A stretch of DNA of 11,544 nt. Source: Ruminococcaceae bacterium UBA3710 (GTDB lineage: Bacteria > Bacillota > Clostridia > Oscillospirales > Acutalibacteraceae). Positions within the stretch are counted from its first letter, which is position 1, and the number at the start of each line of letters is the position of its first letter. Below, in pieces: positions 1 through 7,147 of this stretch. The DNA is taken from NCBI GenBank assembly GCA_002371985.1, contig DFHZ01000186.1:1-11544 (forward strand), in the 5' to 3' direction. The notes under the pieces were generated by a model. That model saw nothing but the letters and a program-made list of their open reading frames with translations. It was not told where the DNA came from and ran no database searches. Made by a program: the position numbers and the translations under genes.

Positions 1-1219
1 GGTATTCAGAGAAAAGGTTACTGTTCCTACCCGGTGCCATACTGTGAACGCAGAAGAAAAATCCGCCGATATAACCCGCCTCAACCGCATTACGGTAATG
101 ACCGACACGAGCCTTATTAAGCACCTCATCAGAATATTGATTAACATTGCTCGATTCGCCGACATTCATTTCTCCAAGATATGCCGGACGCTGTTGGAAA
201 CGGTTTTCAATAGTTGGTTTTCCTTTAACACTGTAATAGTTATGACCTATAATATCTACCTTAAGGTCATTATACTTAAATCCGTTAATATCCCAACCTA
301 CATCTTCGACACTTGTAGGAATATCAGGCATATACTCCTTTGATGTTTCGTGTAATGCATTCAGAAGTGCTGCAAAATCTTTCCATTTTACACCGTCCTC
401 TGCATAGAGCATACCGTTTTCAATATCATTGGTAAGCGTTCCGTTTTCAACCGTAAGATTTACAATCGGGATTACATCCTGATATTCTTTTAAAATCTCA
501 CAAACCTTACTTACACCGTTGTTTATATAAGCCTGTCTTGCTGCTTCGTCATAATAATAACGACTGTATTTAATTCTTATTTCGTAAGGTGTAAGTCCGT
601 TGTATTCATAGTTAAAAAGTGCTCCCCAACCGTGAACTAAAATTGTAGGAACAATATCCATACCTGTTCTTCTGCAGGATTCCAAAAGGCAGGTAAGTTC
701 TTCTACAAACTTATCTCCAAGTCCTGTTACCAATCCGTTTTCATCATAGGTATAGCCCGAACCGCCACCTAATATCCAAGAGTTTATGGCGGTAAAGCCC
801 AATGCTTTAAGATTGTAAAGAGAACGCTCTACATATTCAGGCTTATAAACAGATTTTTTACCGGTAATCTCGTTAAAACCTAACCCTTGTGCATACTGAG
901 CATAAGTTCCGAATCTGTTGTAATCAATACCGTAAATAAAACCATCTTCTGCAAGTAAGCGTTCATATTCGTTTTTATATGTAACACCGTCAATGGTAAA
1001 ATCAAATGTGCCGTCAGCATTTTTGGTTATGCCGTGAGCGACAGTCTGTGTAATACCCGCAGTATTAGAGTTTTGCGATAAATACTGCATGGCCAGTCCA
1101 CTATCTTTTATATTGTTTGTTTTACCGATGGTGCCAGGAGAAAACATTGTATTTGCTGCTAAAGCGATTGCCATGAAGCCTGTCGCCGCAGAAATAAACA
1201 TTTTTCTTGAAAATTTCAT
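1..1219 (-). CDS. Secreted clan GH-A-like glycoside hydrolase, 3' end cut by window edge
   Basis: The frame runs from an ATG at 1219 to the window edge without a stop and gives the first 406 residues; the C-terminus is missing. GGAGG at 1226-1230, 6 nt before the ATG, fixes the start. Residues 1-25 form a Sec-type signal peptide (KFSRK, then a hydrophobic core ending near ALAANT), so the enzyme is exported. From about residue 90 it reads like a (beta/alpha)8 glycosidase: YGIDYNRFGTY near 97, GMDIVPTILVHGWG in an early strand, PIVNLTVENG at 251-260 with E258 as candidate acid/base, and RPAYLGEMN at 344-352 with E350 as candidate nucleophile, followed by a GGFFFCVHS strand at 385-393. The two Glu 92 residues apart, on what look like strands 4 and 7, fit clan GH-A. 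I cannot assign a GH family: VEN recalls GH35, the rest GH5-like proteins. It is third in an operon with a CBM-dockerin protein and a sugar-binding lipoprotein. Confidence 0.75.
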   Translation of the reverse strand, partial: MKFSRKMFISAATGFMAIALAANTMFSPGTIGKTNNIKDSGLAMQYLSQNSNTAGITQTVAHGITKNADGTFDFTIDGVTYKNEYERLLAEDGFIYGIDYNRFGTYAQYAQGLGFNEITGKKSVYKPEYVERSLYNLKALGFTAINSWILGGGSGYTYDENGLVTGLGDKFVEELTCLLESCRRTGMDIVPTILVHGWGALFNYEYNGLTPYEIRIKYSRYYYDEAARQAYINNGVSKVCEILKEYQDVIPIVNLTVENGTLTNDIENGMLYAEDGVKWKDFAALLNALHETSKEYMPDIPTSVEDVGWDINGFKYNDLKVDIIGHNYYSVKGKPTIENRFQQRPAYLGEMNVGESSNVNQYSDEVLNKARVGHYRNAVEAGYIGGFFFCVHSMAPGRNSNLFSEY

Positions 1220-1225
1220 AAATAT

Positions 1226-1230
1226 CCTCC
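1226..1230 (-). promoter_or_regulatory. Ribosome binding site of the truncated glycoside hydrolase
   Basis: GGAGG on the minus strand, 6 nt before the ATG at 1219. It matters because the reading frame is open at the window edge and this site anchors the N-terminus. An ATG at 1232, overlapping the site, is out of frame. Confidence 0.8.
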
Positions 1231-1263
1231 ATAGGTGTAAGCAAGTGTTTAAAACTTACTTTT

Positions 1264-1285
1264 AAAAGAGTCAAATCTTAACTCT
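1264..1285 (-). terminator. Possible weak hairpin between binding-protein and hydrolase genes
   Basis: On the minus strand the stretch from 1285 to 1267 can fold into an eight-pair stem, including one G-U pair, with a three-base loop. It is followed by only four T residues and then A residues. It lies in the 85-nt gap after the solute-binding protein gene. The short T run makes full termination unlikely. A partial terminator or an RNA-stabilising 3' hairpin that lowers downstream expression is more plausible. Confidence 0.3.
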
Positions 1286-1304
1286 GCCAAAAACAGTTAA
1301 CAAA

Positions 1305-2741
1305 TTAGTCTAAGTATATCTTTCTCAGGTTTTCAGTAATAACATTTGACCATCTGTCCATAGTTGCGTTGATATCATTACCGTTTAGTGCACACTGCTG
1401 GTTGTAGTCCCACCATTCATAGTCTCCGCCGTATTCAATAGCGCCCGTGCTGAGTTTAAATACCTTCGGTTGTTCCCAAAGATAATCAAGCATAGCAGCA
1501 GCAGAGGAATTAACCCAAGTGGTATGACCTTTTTCGTCAAAACGAGGCGACATCCAATACTCAAGAGCATAAGCAGCAGCCTCTGTATTCTTAGCCCCTA
1601 CAGGGAAGCCCCAAAGTTGGAAGTCAGAAGGAACGGCATTAACACCCTTTTTGCAAGGAATAGGAGCAAATCCTAAAGTAAACGGTAAGTTCTCGTATCT
1701 TTCACCGCTCTGCAATGCCCATGAGTCATCCAGGAACATAGCACACTTACCGTTCATAAATCCGTCACGGTTAAGTCCCATATCCATTACCTTATACTGT
1801 CCCTTATTGCTAAGGTTATAAATAAGTTTATATGCTTCACGATAATTTTCACTGCCGGTATTGTTTACAAGTTTGCCGTTTTTGAATATAACTGCATCCT
1901 CACCTGAACTTTGTGATAAACGATAACCGTGATATTCTGTAGAAAGTGCAGTAATACCGGATTTCTGCTGAATCTGTTGAGAAGTGCTTATGAGGGTATC
2001 CCAATTCCAGTTGCCCTGTTCCCAAAGGGTGTGCGGGTCGGTAACACCGTATTTCTTAAACAAATCGGCATTATAAAGCATAATACCAAAGTTTATATGT
2101 GAATTACCCTTAATAATTGCACCGTATTGCTTACCGTTCCACTTTAACTTATTCATTGAATCCAGGTCGAAAGTATCTTTGTTCATACTGAGTTTAGTTT
2201 TTTCAATTGACTGGAAATAGTCCTGAATAATTGCATTAGGATATTGGTTAGTAGTGATACAAGCAATATCAGGTGAATTTTTCTGTAATTTTAAAGAAGA
2301 AAGTTTTTGCATATATGATGCGTTGTCAGCATAAACAAACTTAACCTTAATACCGGTAGCATCAGTAAAGTGTTTCATTTTCTTTACTTCGTAATCGAAT
2401 GCAGGCCACCATATAAGAATAGAAACCTCTGTCCCGGAAAGTTTTTTCGGAATATTTGCAAGGAAATCAGACTTCGCACTCTCGTCAATTTTATTCTTAT
2501 TTACAAGTCCGTCATTATAGCTTTGAGTGTTAGCACCGCCATTAGATTTTGTAGTAGTTGTAGAGGTAATAACTTCGCCGTCCGTATCTCCATCACCAAA
2601 ACCGTCATCCGTTTCATCGCCGTATATGGTTTCGGGTTCTGAAGTTTCTGCTTTATTGCCACAAGCAGATAAAGCAAAAATCATTGCTAAACACAAAAGA
2701 ATAGCAATCAAAGATTTGAGTTGTTTTCCAAAGTTTTTCAT
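1305..2741 (-). CDS. ABC transporter solute-binding lipoprotein, family 1 (sugar type)
   Basis: The predicted 478-aa product is the extracytoplasmic substrate-binding part of an ABC importer. The frame opens at 2747, but GGAGG at 2749-2753 is only 1 nt from that ATG and 7 nt from the ATG at 2741, so 2741 is chosen. The N-terminus is a lipoprotein signal: KNFGKQLKS, a hydrophobic core, and the lipobox LSAC with the lipidated Cys at 27. A linker rich in Asp, Glu, Gly and Thr (about residues 34-68) follows, likely a spacer to the cell wall. The rest resembles family 1 carbohydrate-binding proteins: VSILIWWPAFD near 102, an extracellular-type DATGIKVKFVYAD segment, FGIMLYNADLFKKYGV near 219, NWNWDTL, and FMNGKCAMFLDDSWAL near 330. 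Many Trp and Tyr residues suit sugar binding. It sits 21 nt after the CBM-dockerin gene and before a secreted hydrolase. No permease or ATPase gene is visible, so the partner transporter is unknown. The ligand cannot be read from the sequence. Confidence 0.9.
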   Translation of the reverse strand: MKNFGKQLKSLIAILLCLAMIFALSACGNKAETSEPETIYGDETDDGFGDGDTDGEVITSTTTTKSNGGANTQSYNDGLVNKNKIDESAKSDFLANIPKKLSGTEVSILIWWPAFDYEVKKMKHFTDATGIKVKFVYADNASYMQKLSSLKLQKNSPDIACITTNQYPNAIIQDYFQSIEKTKLSMNKDTFDLDSMNKLKWNGKQYGAIIKGNSHINFGIMLYNADLFKKYGVTDPHTLWEQGNWNWDTLISTSQQIQQKSGITALSTEYHGYRLSQSSGEDAVIFKNGKLVNNTGSENYREAYKLIYNLSNKGQYKVMDMGLNRDGFMNGKCAMFLDDSWALQSGERYENLPFTLGFAPIPCKKGVNAVPSDFQLWGFPVGAKNTEAAAYALEYWMSPRFDEKGHTTWVNSSAAAMLDYLWEQPKVFKLSTGAIEYGGDYEWWDYNQQCALNGNDINATMDRWSNVITENLRKIYLD

Positions 2742-2748
2742 AAACATT

Positions 2749-2753
2749 CCTCC
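2749..2753 (-). promoter_or_regulatory. Ribosome binding site deciding the solute-binding protein start
   Basis: GGAGG on the minus strand lies in the 21-nt gap between two genes. The spacing to ATG 2741 is 7 nt, which is normal; to ATG 2747 it is 1 nt, which is not workable. The start is therefore placed two codons inside the longest frame. Confidence 0.8.
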
Positions 2754-2762
2754 GTTTAATTT

Positions 2763-5705
2763 TTATATACTGATAAATAAATTCAGTAAGATTTTTATAA
2801 GTATTACTATATCATTAGATTTTATCTCGCTATCACCGTCAAGGTCGGATATATAGTCATTTTCCTTGAGATTTAAAACATTCTTCTTGAATGCCACCAA
2901 ATCCCGAATATCAATATTGTCGTCGTTATTTATATCGCCTTTTTTATATGTTTTAAATACCGATATATCCGAAATATCACTTTCGTAGTAACTATCTGTT
3001 TCTGGATATTTTACAGCAAATGAATATTCTTTATCGGGTGATAATCCTGAAAACTCATTGCTTGTGCTCCAGTTAAAACTGCCATTTTCGCTTTTTATAC
3101 CGTAAACAGCACCTGCAACACTGTTTAAAACAATTTTGTCAAAGGATATAACTTTTGCCTCGGGTGCATTTTGAGGTTTTGCCGATGTTTGTTTTTCAGC
3201 AGCATCAACAGTGCGGAAAAGTCTTATATTATCTACATCTGCTGCACCACCGCCGTCATAAACCGAAAATCCTACAAAATTTTTATCTTTTGTATTAAAG
3301 GTGAGCGCTGTTTCCTGCCAGTTTTTTGAATTATAATTGTTTTCCGTAAACTCTATCTTTTTAATTCTTGTTGGCAGTACCCGACTCGGTACATCCTCAT
3401 TATCCGAATTATAACCGGTAAGCAATGTCAGATTTCCGCCACCCACGGCATTTATTCTGTAATTCAATGCTAATGTATAATCGGTATTTGGCTCTACTGC
3501 TACCCACTTAATATAATAAATGCGGTTAGGATATTTGGCCTTATTTTCGTATGATAGGCATTTACCGTAATTTGAAGAATTGCTTTCTTTAATATTAAGT
3601 CGTGTGCCATATAACGCATTTTTATCGGCTTCGCTATTCCAGAATGTTTCGCCATCACTGAAATCAAAGTTTTTAAACAAATTTGTGTTCGGCTTCGGAT
3701 ATAACTTTTGGGGATTATTATTCACTACCGTCATATCAGCAAGCATATCAATATTTGATTTGTAAGAAATTTTATTTTCGTCCTTAAACAAATAAATATC
3801 ATCGAAATAAGAAACTGCATTTGTTCCCTTGATTTTGAAGAGCACCTCGGTTTCATCTGCTATGTAAAACTTAGCACAAATCATATGCCATTCATCATCC
3901 GCTGCAACGGGTGTGAGTTGCGTGTTTGAGGTGAATACACGGTAATTTTCCTCATCGGAATTTTTTCCCAAGAGAAATTTACCCGTATCTATATCTGCAA
4001 TACCAAATGTTAGTTTACACGAATTCTCCGAACTGTATTTTGGAGTTTTTATCTTTAATGTAAGCCAATAATAGGTATCAGGTGTTACTTTAAAACTTAA
4101 ATTGCTCTCACTTTCGATATTACCTGACGAAAATTTATAGCATTTATCGCCTGTATATGCCGTACCGTCACTAACAACTGCACCGGACGAATTGATAAAC
4201 TCTATATTGTTCCAATTTGCCCCATCAGGATTTTCAAAACTATAATCATTAAAGAGATTATAAGAACTATTAGTTATATACGGAGCGGTGTTATATGGAG
4301 TTTTTTTACCGTATGAATCAAAATAGCCGTTTGTTTTTTCCGTTGCATTAGCAGCTATCAGAACAATATCATCGAAAATCAAATCTGCCGTTGCACTTGC
4401 CGACTGAACAGCAAATGCAATTCTGTTATACTCGCCACTATTAAAGTGAGCAGTTACATTCTGCCAATTTACAGATGCTTCTGAGGCTTTCGACTGACCT
4501 GTAATATATCCTGCCTTACCGTCAACCTCAGGCGAGTAGGAAGAACTCTTATCGCCTGACGCATCACTTACAGCCCATTTAAGCCACGAACTACCTTTAT
4601 AACAAAATGAAATTATGTAGTCTGTATTGGGGTTAACATCAACACCTTGCCAAAACTTGCCGTATAGTGTTGTAGATTGCTTTAAAGCCTTATCTCCGCT
4701 GTTTGCTAAATCGGAAACCGTAAGACTCGCACTATATTTCCAATCTCCTGTTCCGTTTTCAAAACCGCCGTTTGAAATCAAGTTTTTATCTTCACTTAGT
4801 TTTACACTTACCGAATCTATAAGTATTTCATTGATACTGTCAGCCCATATTACAAAGCGATGTTTAGTCCTTACACCAGAATTAAAGTTAAGGCTTACAG
4901 TTTTCCATTCTTCTGTAGATGACATTGTACCCTTTTCACTTATAAGCCATTCTTGCGTAATAGGTGTATTAGCACGGGTTATACCAAAACTTGCATCTTT
5001 TGAGTTTCCTTTGTATTTAAATTTCAAAGTATAATCAGCATTACTAACGGTTTCAAAATCGGCATATATTCCATTTATTTCTTTAGACAGTTTAAGTGCC
5101 GACATTCCGTCGGCAGAGTTGCCGCTGAATGCAGTAATATCACTTGCCAAACCTTTCCAACCTGAATTCCCTTGCTCAAACGAACCGTTTTCAATCACAT
5201 TACCGCAAGTCTTGTATGTAAAAGGAATTGAAACCGAATCAATCTCTACATCCGTACCCTTAACTCCAAAATAAAAATCGGAATAATTTGAATGTTTAAA
5301 TTCCATCGAGCAGAATTTCCAGTCAGTCGACTGCTCCAGAACTACACTTTTAATTTTCATATATTTACTGCTTCTCTTATAAAAAACAGCAACCTCATCG
5401 CTCGAATCAGCCTTTGGATTGCGATACCAGAAATTAAAGGTATATGTTACATTTTTTTGGAGCGAAACTGCGGAAGAATAAACATAAGTGCTGCTGCTGT
5501 TTCCTTTAATTACATAACTACCGCTAAAAGCAGCAACATTTTGTGTCCGTCCGCTTGACCAGAATGAACTTGTTTCAAAGTCACTTGAAAACAAGAATTC
5601 TTCTTCAACAGGATAAGTAACAGAAGCTATTACGGATATTCCAAGAAAAACAGTTACCACTAAAGTCACCGCTAAAGCGAAGGAAATCAATCGTTTTATC
5701 ACCAT
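2763..5705 (-). CDS. Secreted multi-CBM protein with C-terminal type I dockerin
   Basis: The product is 980 aa. The open frame extends to 5852, but the ATG at 5705 has GAGGAG 7 nt upstream and begins a clear signal peptide (VIKRLISFALAVTLVV, to about residue 27). Five repeats follow, each opening with an N-L-I-x-N-G-x-F-E-type motif and a Trp, and closing with a D-D-I-x-L-type strand. Openings are near 36, 169, 308, 483 and 675; closings near 152, 292, 442, 632 and 822. This is the CBM4/9 (galactose-binding-like) pattern; repeat 3 is the clearest. Residues about 851-920 look like an FN3-like module (FSGLSPDKEYSFAVKYP). Residues 922-980 are a dockerin with two calcium loops: D924, N926, D928, N930, D935 and D954, D956, D958, E960, D965. 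No catalytic domain is visible, so a non-catalytic glycan-binding role docked to a cohesin scaffold is inferred. It is first in the operon and directly precedes a sugar-binding lipoprotein gene. Confidence 0.85.
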   Translation of the reverse strand: MVIKRLISFALAVTLVVTVFLGISVIASVTYPVEEEFLFSSDFETSSFWSSGRTQNVAAFSGSYVIKGNSSSTYVYSSAVSLQKNVTYTFNFWYRNPKADSSDEVAVFYKRSSKYMKIKSVVLEQSTDWKFCSMEFKHSNYSDFYFGVKGTDVEIDSVSIPFTYKTCGNVIENGSFEQGNSGWKGLASDITAFSGNSADGMSALKLSKEINGIYADFETVSNADYTLKFKYKGNSKDASFGITRANTPITQEWLISEKGTMSSTEEWKTVSLNFNSGVRTKHRFVIWADSINEILIDSVSVKLSEDKNLISNGGFENGTGDWKYSASLTVSDLANSGDKALKQSTTLYGKFWQGVDVNPNTDYIISFCYKGSSWLKWAVSDASGDKSSSYSPEVDGKAGYITGQSKASEASVNWQNVTAHFNSGEYNRIAFAVQSASATADLIFDDIVLIAANATEKTNGYFDSYGKKTPYNTAPYITNSSYNLFNDYSFENPDGANWNNIEFINSSGAVVSDGTAYTGDKCYKFSSGNIESESNLSFKVTPDTYYWLTLKIKTPKYSSENSCKLTFGIADIDTGKFLLGKNSDEENYRVFTSNTQLTPVAADDEWHMICAKFYIADETEVLFKIKGTNAVSYFDDIYLFKDENKISYKSNIDMLADMTVVNNNPQKLYPKPNTNLFKNFDFSDGETFWNSEADKNALYGTRLNIKESNSSNYGKCLSYENKAKYPNRIYYIKWVAVEPNTDYTLALNYRINAVGGGNLTLLTGYNSDNEDVPSRVLPTRIKKIEFTENNYNSKNWQETALTFNTKDKNFVGFSVYDGGGAADVDNIRLFRTVDAAEKQTSAKPQNAPEAKVISFDKIVLNSVAGAVYGIKSENGSFNWSTSNEFSGLSPDKEYSFAVKYPETDSYYESDISDISVFKTYKKGDINNDDNIDIRDLVAFKKNVLNLKENDYISDLDGDSEIKSNDIVILIKILLNLFISI
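2766..2942 (-). other. Type I dockerin domain coding segment
   Basis: This is the last 59 codons of the multi-CBM gene. Two duplicated calcium-loop helices are visible, starting GDINNDDNIDIRD and SDLDGDSEIKSND. Each has acidic or Asn ligands at loop positions 1, 3, 5, 7 and 12, each followed by a hydrophobic helix (LVAFKKNVLNL and IVILIKILLNL). Dockerins of this type bind cohesin modules on scaffoldins or cell-surface proteins; no cohesin gene is in the window. Confidence 0.85.
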
Positions 5706-5712
5706 AAACTCG

Positions 5713-5718
5713 CTCCTC
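5713..5718 (-). promoter_or_regulatory. Ribosome binding site deciding the CBM-dockerin start
   Basis: GAGGAG on the minus strand is 7 nt from the ATG at 5705. The signal peptide begins directly after that ATG, so the 49 codons further upstream are not part of the protein. Confidence 0.85.
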
Positions 5719-5752
5719 TTAAGTTTTTGTTTTCGCCTATTTCTACGATTTA

Positions 5753-5781
5753 ATTTTATCATAGTAATTCTATACTGTAAA
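5753..5781 (-). promoter_or_regulatory. Sigma-A-type promoter of the CBM-dockerin operon
   Basis: On the minus strand a -35 element TTTACA (5776-5781), a 17-nt spacer and a -10 element TAAAAT (5753-5758) each match the consensus at five of six positions. The expected transcript start is near 5746, giving a leader of about 40 nt before the ATG at 5705. The -35 is good for a promoter expected to need an activator, so repression or modest activation is also possible. Confidence 0.65.
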
Positions 5782-6014
5782 TGTATAAAAAAAATTATAT
5801 AAATGAACAAAAGTATCATTTGCCCGTTTTTAATTAGGTTCATAAAAAACAATATATTTTATACCATAATGTGCAATAATAAACATATACAATCCATTAT
5901 TTTACTATTGTTTTGTTTAATCCTAACGATAATTTGGGATATTTTTTACTGTAAGAGTTATAAAAATTTCGAACGCAAATAATTCAATATAAATAGAAAA
6001 AAACCTCTTTTTCC

Positions 6015-6043
6015 TTGACATCTGTAAAAATATCATATATTCT
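6015..6043 (+). promoter_or_regulatory. Sigma-A-type promoter of the AraC-type regulator
   Basis: A perfect -35 TTGACA (6015-6020) is followed by a 17-nt spacer and a -10 TATTCT (6038-6043, four of six). The transcript would start near 6050. The gene's ribosome binding site AGGAG (6067-6071) is 8 nt before the ATG at 6080. Confidence 0.75.
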
Positions 6044-6079
6044 AATTGTATACCAAATTGCATAAAAGGAGATAGATTT

Positions 6080-6940
6080 ATGTACTGTGCCGCCTATAAT
6101 ACAGGAAGGGAACTTTTTACTCCCGTTACAGATGTGCCTATGGATGTAATCTCCACAGGATATATGTCGGTAGAAACAAAAGCCTCTTCTTTTCGGCCAA
6201 ACGGAACACCAAGTTATCAATTGATTTATATTAAAAGTTGTAAAAATTCAATCACATACACAATAGGTAATCAGGAATACTCCGGACAAAAGGACGACAT
6301 TATAATCTACCGACCGTATGAAATGCAAAAATATTACTATACCGTCAAGAACGAAGCGCTTGTTTATTGGATTCACTTTGATGGTACAGAAGTTGAAAAC
6401 TTAATGAAAAAACTTGGTATTAATGACATAAGGGTATTGCGACTTACAGATACAACTATATCAGTTTCAAAAACAATTAAAAGAATTATGAACGAACTTA
6501 ATGCTTCACACCAATTCTCGCACGAAATAATAATTGGTGAACTTTACTGCTTACTTGCAAAAATAGCGCAGTTTAATTATTTCAATAACAATAACTTTTC
6601 AAAAATAGATGAAATAATGAACGAAATTAAAATAAATTTTTCAGACAATACATCCAATCAAGACTATGCCTATAAATGTGGTCTCAGCCTTCCTCATTTT
6701 TTAAGATGTTTCAAACAGGCAACCGGTACTTCCCCGCTTAGTTATAAACTTAACATCAGAATAGACCATGCCAAGCAGTTAATAACTTCAACCGAACTCA
6801 GTATCAATCAGATTTCTCAGGTAGTAGGCTTTAACGATCCTTTTTACTTCAGCCGTTATTTTAAAAAATTGACAAGCTATTCGCCTAAAGAATACAGGGA
6901 AAAGTTTTCAAAAAATATTAATGATCAAATTAAAATATAA
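6080..6940 (+). CDS. AraC/XylS-family transcriptional regulator
   Basis: A 286-aa DNA-binding regulator with the usual two-part layout and family length. Residues about 25-105 form a cupin-like sensing domain (QLIYIKSCKNSITYTIG, KDDIIIYRPYEMQKYY, ALVYWIHFDG), as in regulators that bind sugars. A helical linker follows (about 120-190). Residues about 190-276 are the double helix-turn-helix domain: a first motif around YAYKCGLSLPHFLRCFKQATG, then the family signature with INQISQVVGFNDPFYFSRYF and the closing YSPKEYRE. It has no membrane segment and so acts in the cytoplasm. It is the only plus-strand gene and is divergent from the CBM-dockerin operon, which it probably controls. It may also control the right-hand carbohydrate operon, but nothing in the sequence shows this. 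The inducer is unknown. Confidence 0.92.
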   Translation: MYCAAYNTGRELFTPVTDVPMDVISTGYMSVETKASSFRPNGTPSYQLIYIKSCKNSITYTIGNQEYSGQKDDIIIYRPYEMQKYYYTVKNEALVYWIHFDGTEVENLMKKLGINDIRVLRLTDTTISVSKTIKRIMNELNASHQFSHEIIIGELYCLLAKIAQFNYFNNNNFSKIDEIMNEIKINFSDNTSNQDYAYKCGLSLPHFLRCFKQATGTSPLSYKLNIRIDHAKQLITSTELSINQISQVVGFNDPFYFSRYFKKLTSYSPKEYREKFSKNINDQIKI

Positions 6941-6991
6941 TGCATATTAAGTGTTTTTCAACAATCTCTATCTTTTCTTAGTAAAAACAGC

Positions 6992-7029
6992 AAAACCGAC
7001 ATCTTTGATTTCTCAAAAATGTCGGTTTT
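6992..7029. terminator. Strong bidirectional intrinsic terminator
   Basis: Arms AAAACCGACAT (6992-7002) and ATGTCGGTTTT (7019-7029) pair perfectly over 11 bp. After one mismatch five more pairs form inside, leaving a TTTC loop. On the plus strand six T residues close the arm (7026-7031), ending the AraC-type transcript. On the minus strand the A-rich left side gives TTTT and then a second T run, ending the leftward operon that stops at 7148. It is the main feature in the 207-bp gap between the two converging genes. Confidence 0.85.
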
Positions 7030-7147
7030 TTATGCTTTGATTAACTTACTGATTAGCCCAATATAGCACCGTATTTAATTACTTATCCCCCACAAACCGA
7101 AATTTGATAAACTGTTTCCGCAGGTGAATTAAATCCGGCATAAATAT

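Larger units (their letters stand above)
5706..6079. promoter_or_regulatory. Divergent intergenic control region
   Basis: This 374-bp, very AT-rich stretch lies between the leftward CBM-dockerin operon and the rightward AraC-type gene. It holds one recognisable promoter for each direction. An open frame reads in from the left gene as far as 5852 but lacks a better start, so I treat it as untranslated. Between the promoters (about 5782-6014) I see no gene and no convincing inverted repeat. AraC-family operators are usually degenerate direct repeats, and their absence by eye means little. Confidence 0.6.

Noticed and set aside
44..343. Plus-strand open frame of 99 codons
   Set aside because: It lies antisense within the clear glycoside hydrolase gene, has no ribosome binding site and no recognisable domain.
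1385..1570. Minus-strand 61-codon frame inside the solute-binding protein gene
   Set aside because: It is an out-of-frame shadow of a complete, conserved coding sequence.
5706..5852. Upstream in-frame extension of the CBM-dockerin gene by 49 codons
   Set aside because: The SD-placed ATG at 5705 begins a signal peptide, and the extension overlaps the promoter at 5753-5781; its residues are AT-rich read-through of untranslated DNA.
5873..5994. Loosely similar GCAATAAT…ATATA and GCAAATAAT…ATATA stretches about 102 bp apart as regulator half-sites
   Set aside because: The match is imperfect and the region is so AT-rich that such similarity is expected by chance.
5984..6220. Minus-strand 78-codon open frame overlapping the AraC-type gene start
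   Set aside because: It overlaps the promoter and first codons of a well-supported gene on the other strand and resembles no family.
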